From Alphaproteobacteria bacterium (GTDB taxonomy: Bacteria; Pseudomonadota; Alphaproteobacteria; Bin95), in assembly GCA_022826185.1 (NCBI GenBank), contig JAJDVH010000102.1, forward strand, positions 1 to 41,241: a stretch of DNA of 41,241 bases, given 5' to 3'. Shown piece after piece: positions 34,278-41,241 of the stretch. The notes beneath the pieces were generated by a model. It was not told the DNA's origin, did no database searches, and saw nothing but the letters and a program-made list of their open reading frames with translations. The translations under genes were made by a program, and so were the position numbers. How positions within the stretch are numbered: the stretch's first letter is position 1; every line of letters starts with the position of its first letter.

Positions 34278-34705
34278 CTCTGCGGTCCTCGATAGTAGGG
34301 AAGCCGTTCGGTTCGGATCTCGTGCCCCTCGGCGGAAAGGGTGTCCAGATGATCGGCGATATCCTCAAGCCGCGCGAGCCAGACCTTGCGGGCCGCCATG
34401 GTCTCCTCGAGCCAGCGCTCGACCAGCCGCCAGCGGGCCAGCCGGCCGGTCAGGAACGGGTGGAGGATCAACATGAAGAAACCGCCGGCCTCATACTGCG
34501 CCTCGAACTCCTCCCAGAAACCCGCCAGCCCCGCGGACGGTCCGCGCACCGGCATCATGTAGCCGATTTCGTCATAGTGCGCGAAGGGCGGCCAGTCGTC
34601 GGCGCCCCAGTGGACGGGCATCTCCCAGAGCGCGCCCTCGGCGGTCGCCAGCCGGTAGGGAATGTCGTCCGCCATCAGGGAGCTGTCATAGCGGAGCCCG
34701 TGACG
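34274..34705 (-). pseudogene. 5'-truncated polysaccharide deacetylase
   Basis: The frame from ATG 34675 gives 133 aa. In-frame codons upstream (RHGLRYDSSL, to 34705) still match the intact deacetylase at 18593-19513 around its residue 180. Homology stops at about 34705, where a sequence shared with the repeat end motif begins. The missing half contained the Asp pair and the HxxxH metal site, so the product cannot be catalytic. The retained part matches LMADD, the Phe-Glu block before HP and the C-terminal tail. It overlaps the cytosine deaminase start, so the complete gene was probably the first of a two-gene unit. Confidence 0.85.
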
Positions 34706-34736
34706 GACAGGACCCCCGGCGATATGTCATGAGATG

Positions 34737-34784
34737 TCATGATCTGTATGCGCGCGGCACATATCCGATTGCCCGTTCAGGCAT
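34737..34784 (-). CDS. Candidate 15-aa peptide of the repeat element, copy 2
   Basis: This 15-codon ORF reads MPERAIGYVPRAYRS, matching the length and fixed residues of the ORF at 17994-18041. Codons for P2, R4, P10 and R14 differ synonymously between copies. It starts 4 nt after a stable GCAA-loop hairpin and stops inside the ATGACAT motif. A longer frame, open from 35285, reads through the GC-rich block, but its register is not conserved in copy 1. Peptide coding is unproven. Confidence 0.35.
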   Translation of the reverse strand: MPERAIGYVPRAYRS

Positions 34785-35107
34785 AAAGCTGCCCTTGCGG
34801 GCAGGGACCCCGGCTATCCATTCCAGCCTCCATACATCGCATCTTCGGCATGTTCCCGTTCTCCCTTCTGTGTCCACTTCGTTCTGTTCCCCCGCCGCCG
34901 GCCTGGCTGTGGCGGAACCCTTTTCCGCGCGTATCGCGCGCGCCTGCGCGCGGGCCCGGGCGGGCGTTTCGCGCCGGCGCGGTTCACGCGCCTGATTGCG
35001 CGCGCGAGTCAACGGACACACCTCTCCCGTCGGTTTCTCAGGGTCTTTTTCGCGCCGGCGCCGACGCGGAAGACGAAGCGGCTTCCGGATACCGCCCCTC
35101 CTGACCC

Positions 35108-35135
35108 AATATAGGCCACGATCGTCCATCGTCAA
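35108..35135 (-). promoter_or_regulatory. Promoter of repeat element copy 2
   Basis: On the minus strand TTGACG (35135-35130) and TATATT (35113-35108) are 16 bp apart. This is a good sigma-70-type promoter, placed about 60 bp inside the 5' border of the element and pointing into it. Its position matches the promoter-like pair in copy 1, so transcription looks like a conserved property of the element. Confidence 0.6.
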
Positions 35136-35313
35136 ACCCGCATGGGGAATTATTTCAAATTTTACGAACAAAACTCCTTCTTCGAGTCTGCCGTCCTGCC
35201 GCCAATTGTTCACCCCCGGAGTCCGGCTCACCGGGCGCCCGGGGACGAGCGCCGCGGCGTCAATGCGGCCATGCCGGCCTTGCATCGATCCTTTTCAGAA
35301 CGCAGACTGACTC

Positions 35314-35452
35314 TTGCAATCACTGAACGAGGCTTCCCGCTCTGTCGGGTCGCCCGCTGAATAGAACAGCCGACACCCGGCGAGGGAGTAGCTACCCGAG
35401 CCCGGCGAATAGGTGGGGTCTCTCACGACTTAGCCTCGTGCAGTGATTGCAA
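35314..35452 (+). ncRNA. Candidate structured leader RNA before the OMP gene
   Basis: TTGCAATCACTG (35314-35325) pairs perfectly with CAGTGATTGCAA (35441-35452), continued by CGAGGC (35328-35333) with GCCTCG (35433-35438). Inside are a hairpin CCCG/CGGG (35336-35349), a bulged stem TGTCG...GCTG/CAGC...CGACA (about 35343-35375), and two near-identical 13-mers GCCCG(CT/GC)GAATAG (35352-35364 and 35400-35412). The form is that of a multi-branched RNA domain closed by a long stem. It ends 48 bp before the start of the OMP gene. It matches no riboswitch class I can name. A small inverted-repeat element (MITE) is the main alternative. Confidence 0.5.
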
Positions 35453-35490
35453 CGGCCCGGCACCAGCCGGCGCCGTGTTCTGCAACACGG
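35453..35490 (+). promoter_or_regulatory. Overlapping hairpins masking the OMP ribosome-binding site
   Basis: Hairpin 1: CGGC-CCGGC (35453-35461) with GCCGG...GCCG (35466-35475). Hairpin 2: CCGTGTT (35473-35479) with AACACGG (35484-35490), 4-nt loop. They share 35473-35475, so only one can form fully. Hairpin 2 covers the first two bases of the GGAGA ribosome-binding site (35489-35493), 7 nt before ATG 35501. This is the layout of a translational switch. Confidence 0.5.
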
Positions 35491-35500
35491 AGACCAGCAC

Positions 35501-36190
35501 ATGAAATCCCGGTTATGGCTTCTTCCGGCCTTCCTGCTTCTGGCGTTCGCGCCCGGCGTGGCGGCGGCGCAATCGAACGACGGCTTCTACGCCTCTGTGA
35601 GCGGCTTCTATGTCCTGCCGACAGAGTCCTCGACCTCCTACACCGAAGGCGACCTGAAACTCACGGGGGACATTCCTCTCGACAGCGGCCCCGGCTTTGC
35701 GCTGGCCGTGGGGCACGGGACATCAAACGGCTTGCGGGGCGAGATTGAACTCGCCTACCGGTCGTCGTCCTGGGACAAATACGAGAATCTCGATCTGACA
35801 TTCGACGGCGACTCCATTGCCTCGGGTGATCTGGAGATCGGAGGCGATCTCAAGACGCTCAGCCTGATGGCGAACGGCATCGTGGCATTCGATGCGTCAT
35901 GGGGTCTGCGGCCCTATCTCGGCGCCGGCCTCGGCTTCGCCCAGCACGATGTGACCACAGACGCATTCACATTGACCGTCGATGGCAACACCCACGAGTT
36001 CGCGAGCAGTTCCAGCGACGACACCGTGTTCGCCTGGCAGGTGATGTTCGGCCTGACCTACCCGGTGTCCGACAGCGCCGAGGCCCGGTTCGGCTACCGC
36101 TATTTCGCGACCGGGGAAGCCGACTTCGACGGGACCAAGGCCGATTACGGCTCCCACAACCTCGAAATCGGCCTCCTGTTCCGCCTCTGA
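35501..36190 (+). CDS. Outer-membrane beta-barrel protein
   Basis: This 229-aa protein starts with a Sec signal (MKSRLWLLPAFLLLAFAPG, cleavage after AAAQ near residue 24). The mature part has alternating hydrophobic strands, Gly/aromatic turns and a last strand ending in ...GLLFRL. It fits the small OmpA/Opa-type barrel family (8 strands), common as surface proteins in alphaproteobacteria. The start is set by GGAGA 7 nt upstream. It has its own leader with strong RNA structure and a terminator-like hairpin after it, so it is monocistronic. Role unknown. Confidence 0.85.
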   Translation: MKSRLWLLPAFLLLAFAPGVAAAQSNDGFYASVSGFYVLPTESSTSYTEGDLKLTGDIPLDSGPGFALAVGHGTSNGLRGEIELAYRSSSWDKYENLDLTFDGDSIASGDLEIGGDLKTLSLMANGIVAFDASWGLRPYLGAGLGFAQHDVTTDAFTLTVDGNTHEFASSSSDDTVFAWQVMFGLTYPVSDSAEARFGYRYFATGEADFDGTKADYGSHNLEIGLLFRL

Positions 36191-36205
36191 CGTTTCTCTC
36201 CGGCT

Positions 36206-36248
36206 GAAGAATGAGTCCCGGTCACCTACTGGCGGCCGGGGCTTCTTC
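36206..36248 (+). terminator. Terminator-like hairpin after the OMP gene
   Basis: AGTCCCGGTC (36214-36223) pairs with GGCCGGGGCT (36234-36243) using two G-T wobbles, and GAAGA (36206-36210) extends the stem with TCTTC (36244-36248), leaving ATG bulged. It begins 16 bp after the stop. The T-tract is weak, so termination may be partial. Confidence 0.6.
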
Positions 36249-36348
36249 ATGAAAAGCCGACACAGAACACTGCCCATGACGAGAACGTTACGACGAACTT
36301 CATGCAGTTGGCCGCCGAAACGACTTAGCCGCCACCTGCTGCCGCTAG

Positions 36349-36541
36349 CACTGTGGCTTGGGGAAGCCCCTGTCCAACGGCTTTGTCGATCACCTGCGCC
36401 GCATCCTCCTCGACGAGTACTTCCGTACCATCGAACGCAGGAAGTTCTACAAGTGCATCGAAGTCACACAAAAATACTTCAACGCTCAATCTCATCTGCC
36501 ATAACACCGAACGGTCTCACCGGCGCCGGGGCATAAAGAGA
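36349..36541 (+). pseudogene. IS481-like transposase remnant (C-terminal integrase core)
   Basis: The frame from about 36349 reads GKPLSNGFVDHLRR (36361 on), then LLDEYFR and ERRKFYKCIEV, matching the end of the DDE integrase core of IS481-type transposases (GKP-x-SNG-x-V and LLDEYFR blocks). It stops at 36502-36504. The continuing HNTERSH block lies in the +1 frame from 36497, so there is a frameshift. No start, no Asp residues and no terminal repeats remain. The rest of 36249-36718 holds no recognisable gene. Confidence 0.7.
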
Positions 36542-36718
36542 AGACCACAGGTCGAGGTCCTCATCCGCTGCCGCCGGCGTCCAAGACGTCGAGGGCCGGA
36601 ACCTATAAGCAAGGCGGCTGAACCAACATCCTGCAAGGAGCGGCAACTATCAGCGGATTACCTCGGTCCGCAATTTCCGTATTCAACATGTCCGCCCCTT
36701 TTTTCTGCTCCGATTCGA

Positions 36719-37213
36719 CTAACGCAAAGCTCTAGGATTCAACTCAGCTTGCGTACCCTTCATCCTCCGCAACCATTGACGAAATTCCTGAATTACACCT
36801 TCCTCCTTCGCAGCAGCATCCCCAATCACTAATATCAACCCTTCCTCCAATGCCCTCTCGACTTCGCCTTCCAGCGCCGCCCATTGCCCACTTCCCCTTT
36901 TTCCGACCAACGCCATCCCGTACTCCACATATCGAATATTGTTCGAAAACAAATAAGAGATAACCTGCTTATGCACAAATCTTGGCCGGTAAAAAACTGC
37001 CGGTGTTCTAAGATCTACTACCGTCCTAACTGAGTTTGCTACTAGGGTGCGCTTAAATTTTTCCTCATCAAGGTCACCCAATTCTATAACCACAAACTTT
37101 CCCTTCCCAGTCTCTCCATACATAAATAGCGCTGTTTCCTTCTTTCTCCATTCGTCCGTCTCCTCCATTCCGCGCACTTTACTCTTGGGAAATCTTTTTA
37201 CATTTGCTGTCAT
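36719..37213 (-). CDS. Small partner of the dCTP deaminase (DUF488-like)
   Basis: This 164-aa protein is not recognised with certainty. Residues 38-108 resemble the DUF488 pattern: a beta-strand VVIELGDL, helix, strand RTVVDLRTP, the RP-x-F segment, and IRYVEYGMALVGKRG. The C-terminal half (ALEEGLILVIGDAAAKEEGV) fits the family's second strand and helix but lacks its Cys. The N-terminus is basic (KRFPKSKVRG). Its start overlaps the dCTP deaminase stop (ATGA), so it is translated with it. Codon use is AT-richer than the surroundings. It may be an accessory or immunity factor of the defence gene. Confidence 0.6.
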   Translation of the reverse strand: MTANVKRFPKSKVRGMEETDEWRKKETALFMYGETGKGKFVVIELGDLDEEKFKRTLVANSVRTVVDLRTPAVFYRPRFVHKQVISYLFSNNIRYVEYGMALVGKRGSGQWAALEGEVERALEEGLILVIGDAAAKEEGVIQEFRQWLRRMKGTQAELNPRALR

Positions 37214-38883
37214 CGCTCTACCGCCCCTTCGAAAAGTTGAACTGCCCCTTCTTCAACCATGAGCAAATCCCTTATCCTAACAGCATGCACCGGATATCCT
37301 CCTTCGGGCTCCACATAAGCTCCCGTACCATCCTTAACTTCCCCCCTTTTTCGAAAGAAATCATCATACATTCTCGGACCTACCCCGGTAAATGGCAAAA
37401 TCCTCATCCGATACTCCGATTGTCTCTGTATGCCCGCGCTTCTTTCCTCTGTGACGATTGAATCATAATGCAACTCTGCCGCCAAACTTTTCACATACGG
37501 TTCGATATACCTGACTTCGCCTACCCCCGCTGTCACCAAGTGCCTAGCGCAATTGTGGCAAGGATACGTTGTCGTAAACAACGTCGCACCAACCGCCGAT
37601 ATGCCGTACCTTGCCGCAGACAATAGTGCATTCATCTCCGCATGGATGGAACGGGAATACTCGATTATATCGCCAATTCCCGGTAGTCCGTCCAATCGAT
37701 CTTTACCCTCCGAAAAAATCTTTCTAATCTTTCCCTCTGCATCCGTTCTACTGCTTTCCTCGATATCCATCTGTCCATCCAATTTTGGATACACTACTGC
37801 AGCTAGCTCGCTCGCAAACTCCATTGCCAGCCATTCCGCAATCTCTCCCCTTAGCTTGTTCTTTTTTCTCTGATTGTGGCATCCCACAAACTGCTCATTA
37901 GCGTAATCCCATTCCCATGCGAAGCATCTATTATCAGGAGTGCTATCCTCATCATAAACACCACCACCGTACTTTGGCACATCGTTAGTGCCTGTGGATA
38001 CCACAGTGCCATCTTCCTTCATCAATGCAGCTCCGACCTGTCGAGACAAACACGCGGACTGCAATGACGCGGTATGGGCATGATACATCGCCCGTTCATG
38101 TTGATTAGGTCGCACTAAACTCGAACCTAAAATTAAGTTTACAAATCGCTGCAAGTCTTCGGTCAGGTTTTCACCAGTTTCTGATGGTAAATTATTGTCT
38201 ACAAAGAAATCTGCTTGATAAAATGCCTCTCTAACCTGCTGACCATGAGGATTTTGATGATCTTTCTCATCTCTCTCCATGTATTTCAAAACATCTTCTG
38301 ATGATACGCCTGCGTATTTTTTTGTCTCTGTCGGCTCACCAATAAGCCGTTCTTGTCTTTTTTCTTTTTCGCAATGAATTGCAACAAGGCGGAATGATTT
38401 ATCATACACCTTGCGTAGCATATCTACTTCTTCGTAATGCTTTATGGAATCAAGCAGAAACGCAAACTTATTTTTCCCAGGTTCATTTCCACCTCGCAAT
38501 TCTTTAATCTTCTGAATTGCCATTAATGCAACCGCTGAATTTCCATATCTTTGTCGAATATTATCTCCAATATCTTGAAGCCTTTGTGCTCGGGAAAATC
38601 GTTTCTTTCCAACATCAATGCTGCGTTCATGTTCGTTAGAGTCAGCCGACGGAAGGTGGTGCTCTAGAAGGGAGCTCAATTTAACCACAAAAACTTCATA
38701 ACCCTTAACTTCGAAAAGAGTCTGTAGGCGTTTAGCAACTGCAGAGCAACCGCTTCCGGCATAGCCAACGAAGCCTATTACAACTTCTTTCGAAAGTGGT
38801 GAAACGTCGGTTTCTTGATAAATGCGATATTCTTCGTTGTCGTTGGTATCGGGTAATGATTGCGAAGTAGGTAAACGAACCAT
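37210..38883 (-). CDS. avcD: Anti-phage dCTP deaminase, AvcD type (kinase-deaminase fusion)
   Basis: This 557-aa protein has an N-terminal P-loop kinase-like domain (Walker A G40-x2-GSGCS47; domain about 32-250) fused to a zinc deoxycytidylate deaminase domain (about 262-515) with HAE (414-416) and PCHNC (441-445). This architecture and length are those of AvcD/dCTP-deaminase defence proteins, which drain dCTP/dCMP during phage infection. The C-terminal PF-x-GV-x-PR-x-YDDFF segment is also typical. ATG 38883 has a TTAGGA site. The gene is clearly AT-richer than its neighbours and sits between an IS remnant and the hfl operon. Known systems of this type can be held off by an upstream RNA. Confidence 0.88.
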   Translation of the reverse strand: MVRLPTSQSLPDTNDNEEYRIYQETDVSPLSKEVVIGFVGYAGSGCSAVAKRLQTLFEVKGYEVFVVKLSSLLEHHLPSADSNEHERSIDVGKKRFSRAQRLQDIGDNIRQRYGNSAVALMAIQKIKELRGGNEPGKNKFAFLLDSIKHYEEVDMLRKVYDKSFRLVAIHCEKEKRQERLIGEPTETKKYAGVSSEDVLKYMERDEKDHQNPHGQQVREAFYQADFFVDNNLPSETGENLTEDLQRFVNLILGSSLVRPNQHERAMYHAHTASLQSACLSRQVGAALMKEDGTVVSTGTNDVPKYGGGVYDEDSTPDNRCFAWEWDYANEQFVGCHNQRKKNKLRGEIAEWLAMEFASELAAVVYPKLDGQMDIEESSRTDAEGKIRKIFSEGKDRLDGLPGIGDIIEYSRSIHAEMNALLSAARYGISAVGATLFTTTYPCHNCARHLVTAGVGEVRYIEPYVKSLAAELHYDSIVTEERSAGIQRQSEYRMRILPFTGVGPRMYDDFFRKRGEVKDGTGAYVEPEGGYPVHAVRIRDLLMVEEGAVQLFEGAVER

Positions 38884-38964
38884 TTGGCTGAGTCCTAAGT
38901 GAAATTAGCAGACGGTGTGGTGTAGATTCTTGGTCCAGTCGATTTCCCGTAAGCCGGCGACGAG

Positions 38965-38997
38965 GTAGCCGACGATCCTTTATGAAGGATCGGCCAC
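38965..38997 (-). promoter_or_regulatory. Strong hairpin between DUF2065 and the dCTP deaminase
   Basis: In minus-strand RNA GUGGCC-GAUCCUU (38997-38985 with loop 38984-38981) pairs with AAGGAUC-GUC-GGCUAC (38980-38965), leaving GUC bulged. A further 12-bp dyad AAGAA-TG-TTCTT lies at 39014-39025. The hairpin could end the hflK-hflC-DUF2065 transcript or be part of an RNA upstream of the deaminase. No T-tract follows, so intrinsic termination is doubtful. Confidence 0.45.
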
Positions 38998-39031
38998 TAG
39001 CGCAGCGTAGGTCAAGAATGTTCTTCGCCTT

Positions 39032-39238
39032 TCACACCCACCTTCTCGCCGCCCAGACCACCGCCAGGCCCAGCATCGCCGCCGTGAGGCCGCAGAAGCG
39101 GAGGATGGCGGGGGAGTAGCCGGCGAGGCGGAGCATGAAGCGGCGCATGGGTTCGGGCGCGGCGAGCCAGACGGCGCCTTCCAGCACCAGGGCCAGGCCG
39201 AGCGCGGCAAGGAAGTCGCCGAGGGGGAAGTCCTCCAT
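39032..39238 (-). CDS. DUF2065 small membrane protein (YjeT-like)
   Basis: This 68-aa protein has two hydrophobic segments (about residues 8-28 and 48-64) separated by an EPMRRFMLRL loop. It matches the DUF2065/YjeT pattern and follows hflC, as this family does in many proteobacteria. It is probably an inner-membrane accessory of the HflKC complex; function unknown. It lies 27 bp downstream of hflC and is the last gene of this operon. Confidence 0.85.
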   Translation of the reverse strand: MEDFPLGDFLAALGLALVLEGAVWLAAPEPMRRFMLRLAGYSPAILRFCGLTAAMLGLAVVWAARRWV

Positions 39239-39265
39239 CGGGGCGGGCGGGAGCCGGCGGCGCGC

Positions 39266-40153
39266 TTACTCGCTTCTTGAAGCCCTGCCGGAGATGTCGC
39301 CGAAGAAGTCGAAGAAGTCGCTGTCCGGGCTCAGCACCAGGGTGGTGTTCTCCTTGCCGAGCGCGTTGCGGTAGGCCTCCATCGAGCGGTAGAAGGCGAA
39401 GAAGTCCGGGTCCTGCCCGAAGCTGTCGGCATAGATGCGGATGGCGTCCGCATCGCCCTCGCCGCGCAGGATCTGCGCCGTCTTCTGCGACTCCGCGATC
39501 AGCACCGTGCGCTCGCGTTCGGCCCGGGCGCGGATGCGCTGGGCCACCTCGGCGCCCTGGGCGCGGAACTCCTTCGCCTCGCGCTCGCGCTCGGTGCGCA
39601 TGCGCTGGTAGATCGACTGCGCGTTGGCGTCCGGCAGGTCCGTCCGGCGGATGCGGAAATCGACGATCTCGATGCCGAACTCCGTGGCCGCGCCGTTCAC
39701 CTCGCTCTGGATGTTGGCCATGATGTCTTCGCGTTCCTCGGAGAGGATCGAGCTGAAATTGCTGTTGCCGACCACGCGCCGGAGGCTGGAGACGACCACG
39801 CCGGCGAGCCGGCTCTGGACGCGCGTCTCGGTGCCCACCGACTGGAAGAACTTGAGCGGGTCGTCGATGCGGTAGCGCACGAAGCTGTCAACCACGATCC
39901 GCTTCTGGTCCGAGGTGATGATCTCCTCGCCCTGCGGGGCGAAGTCCAGCACGCGGGCGTCGAAATAGACCACGTTCTGCCAGAAGGGCGCCTTGACATG
40001 CAGCCCCGGCTCCTGGACCACGCGCTTCGGGTTGCCGAACTGCATGACGATGGCCTGCTGCGTCTGGTGGACGGTGAACAGCGCGCTGGCCGCGAGGATG
40101 GCGAGCACGATCAACAGGATCGCGCCGCCGAAAAGCGCCGCATGCCTCATCAT
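39266..40153 (-). CDS. hflC: HflC, SPFH-domain protease modulator
   Basis: This 295-aa protein has one N-terminal membrane segment (about residues 8-28), then the SPFH/Band-7 domain (about 24-190) and a charged coiled region (RTERERE, AERERT). HflC and HflK form the large cage around FtsH and regulate its proteolysis at the periplasmic side. The ATG overlaps the hflK stop (ATGA). ATG 40150 (second Met) is an alternative start. Typical IVMQFGNPKRVV and EPGLHVKAPF motifs are present. Confidence 0.96.
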   Translation of the reverse strand: MMRHAALFGGAILLIVLAILAASALFTVHQTQQAIVMQFGNPKRVVQEPGLHVKAPFWQNVVYFDARVLDFAPQGEEIITSDQKRIVVDSFVRYRIDDPLKFFQSVGTETRVQSRLAGVVVSSLRRVVGNSNFSSILSEEREDIMANIQSEVNGAATEFGIEIVDFRIRRTDLPDANAQSIYQRMRTEREREAKEFRAQGAEVAQRIRARAERERTVLIAESQKTAQILRGEGDADAIRIYADSFGQDPDFFAFYRSMEAYRNALGKENTTLVLSPDSDFFDFFGDISGRASRSE

Positions 40154-41241
40154 TGCAGGTCTCCCGCGCCGGATTGCGCCCCGGCCTCATTCGCCTTGAT
40201 CCGCTTCTGCACCTCGGGCAACGGCAGGTACGGCACGACGCCCGACGCCCCGCCGCCCTGGTCGATGACGTATTTCTCCGCGTTGGCGAAGATTTCCTCC
40301 ATCGTCTCCAGATAGATGCGCTTGGTGGTCACGTCCTTGGCGGCCCTGAAGGCCGTATAGACCTGGGTGAAGCGCTGGGCGTCGCCTTCGGAGCGCGCCA
40401 CGACCTCCTGCTTGTAGGCCTCCGCCTCCTGCACCAGCCGCTCCGCCTCGCCGCGCGCGCGGGGGATGATGTCGTTGGCGTAGGCCTCCGCCTCGTTGCG
40501 CAGCCGCTCCTGGTCCGCGCGGGCGCGCTGCACGTCGCGGAAGGCATCGACCACCTGGTTCGGCGGGTCGGCCTTGAGGAGCTGCACATTGGTGATCTCG
40601 ATGCCGGTCCTGTAGTTGTCCAGGATGCCCTGCACGCCGGCCTTGACCTTGTCCTCGATCTGGCCGCGGCCCTCGGCGAGCGCGGCGGCAATGGGCGTCT
40701 GGCCGACGATCTCGCGCATCACGCTCTCGGACGCCGCCTTCACCGAGCGTTCCGGCTCGCGCACATTGAACAGGTAGTCGCCGGCGTCCTTGATGATCCA
40801 GAAGACGACGAAGTTGATGTCGACGATGTTCTCGTCGCCGGTCAGCATCAGCGCCTCTTCCGCGCTGCGGAAGCCGACCTCGACGCGGTTGACGCGCGTG
40901 ACCTTGGGCGTCTCCACCGTCTCTATGGGATAGGGCAGATGGTAGTTGAGGCCGGGCGTGGTGGTGCCGACGCGCTCGCCGAAGCGCAGCACGACGCCCT
41001 GCTCGTCCGTCTGCACGCGGTAGAAGCCGCTCAGCACCCAGACGGCGAGCAGCACGACAACGACCAGCAGGATGCCGATGCGCCCGCCCCGGCCGCCTAC
41101 GCCGCCGCCGCCCGGCATGCGCCGGCGCAGCCAGTCCTGCAGGCGCCGGATCGCCTCCTCGACATTGGGCGCCTGCGGGCCGCCGCCGGGGCCGCGTCCA
41201 CCGCCCCAGCCGCCGCCGCCCTGGTTGCCGCCGCCGCCACC
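40150..41241 (-). CDS. hflK: HflK, SPFH-domain protease modulator (5' end outside window)
   Basis: The visible 363 residues read from a Gly-rich N-terminal region (GGGGG, GGGGWGGGRGPGGG), through PNVEEAIRRLQDWLRRR, a membrane segment (about residues 52-70 of the visible part) and the SPFH domain (RVQTDEQGVVLRFGE on). The frame stays open to 41241, so the start lies off the window; the internal Met at 41118 is not the true start. HflK pairs with HflC in the FtsH-regulating complex. The C-terminus ends in SGAGDLQ. Confidence 0.95.
   Translation of the reverse strand, partial: GGGGGNQGGGGWGGGRGPGGGPQAPNVEEAIRRLQDWLRRRMPGGGGVGGRGGRIGILLVVVVLLAVWVLSGFYRVQTDEQGVVLRFGERVGTTTPGLNYHLPYPIETVETPKVTRVNRVEVGFRSAEEALMLTGDENIVDINFVVFWIIKDAGDYLFNVREPERSVKAASESVMREIVGQTPIAAALAEGRGQIEDKVKAGVQGILDNYRTGIEITNVQLLKADPPNQVVDAFRDVQRARADQERLRNEAEAYANDIIPRARGEAERLVQEAEAYKQEVVARSEGDAQRFTQVYTAFRAAKDVTTKRIYLETMEEIFANAEKYVIDQGGGASGVVPYLPLPEVQKRIKANEAGAQSGAGDLQ

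Larger units (their letters stand above)
34724..35173 (-). repeat. ~440-bp promoter-bearing element, copy 2
   Basis: This is the reverse-orientation homologue of 17619-18054, with the same block order: TTTTGTTCG...AATAATTCCC, promoter, GGAGGGGCGG, GC-rich hairpins, GTTCC/GGAAC hairpin (34918-34914 with 34890-34886), purine patch, 15-codon ORF, ATGACAT pair. The GTTCC/GGAAC stem replaces GTCCC/GGGAC of copy 1: one C-G pair changed to T-A on both sides. A 6-bp hairpin with GCAA loop (34804-34789) precedes the short ORF where copy 1 has a different 5-bp hairpin. The ATGACAT end lies about 20 bp from the deacetylase breakpoint. Confidence 0.78.

Noticed and set aside
35380-35400. Match to the yybP-ykoY manganese riboswitch core (GGGAGTAGC)
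   Set aside because: The motif is internal to the structure and not directly after the closing stem, and the second conserved loop is not found. The downstream gene is a barrel, not a metal exporter.
1-41241. CRISPR arrays, tRNA and rRNA genes
   Set aside because: No regularly spaced direct repeats with unique spacers, no tRNA-like cloverleaf and no rRNA signature were recognised by eye. A tRNAscan-type search was not possible.

Overview
The window is about 41 kb of high-GC DNA from an alphaproteobacterium, most likely a Rhizobiales- or Rhodospirillales-type organism. The evidence is GC-rich codon use, an hflK-hflC-DUF2065 operon, an HNH protein of a kind common in this class, and the class-typical palindromic repeat whose hairpins read ATGCCCGGA/TCCGGGCAT. 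Species cannot be fixed from the sequence.

Layout. (1) 0.3-17.4 kb is a catabolic and transport region. It holds a TRAP permease pair, then a five-gene minus-strand operon with two different HyuA/HyuB (hydantoinase/oxoprolinase) pairs and an SDR between them, then a divergent plus-strand operon with a second SDR and a complete Dpp/Opp-type ABC importer. (2) 17.4-18.6 kb is non-coding and repeat-rich. (3) 18.6-28 kb holds a NodB-type deacetylase divergent from a third HyuA/HyuB pair, a PLP enzyme of the D-cysteine desulfhydrase type, and a tight operon of a BNR-repeat protein, an APH-type kinase and a divergent enolase paralogue. (4) 28-31 kb holds a core-type HNH gene and then an AT-richer accessory block: a DGQHR/DndB-like protein with its own promoter and operator-like dyad, and an MNT/HEPN pair. 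(5) 31-34.7 kb holds an MFS exporter, a TPP enzyme, a cytosine deaminase close to yeast Fcy1, and the 3' remnant of a second deacetylase. (6) 34.7-36.7 kb holds a second copy of the 17.6-18.05 kb repeat in inverse orientation, a candidate structured RNA leading into an outer-membrane beta-barrel gene, and an IS481-like transposase remnant. (7) 36.7-38.9 kb is an AT-richer anti-phage block: an AvcD-type dCTP deaminase (P-loop kinase plus deaminase) with an overlapping small partner gene. (8) 39.0 kb to the end is DUF2065-hflC-hflK, with hflK running off the window.

How it works together. Regions 1 and 3 look like machinery for importing and opening cyclic amides or related N-containing compounds (HyuAB, SDRs, ABC and TRAP uptake). 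The substrate cannot be read from sequence.

The most novel signals are: the duplicated ~440-bp promoter-bearing element (17.62-18.05 kb and 34.72-35.17 kb), with matching hairpins, a 15-codon ORF showing mainly synonymous change at conserved residues, and an ATGACAT-N3-ATGACAT end motif; the 139-nt closed RNA structure at 35.31-35.45 kb before a Shine-Dalgarno-masking hairpin; the dCTP deaminase plus partner operon; and the kinase-enolase-like pair whose enolase lacks the active-site His.
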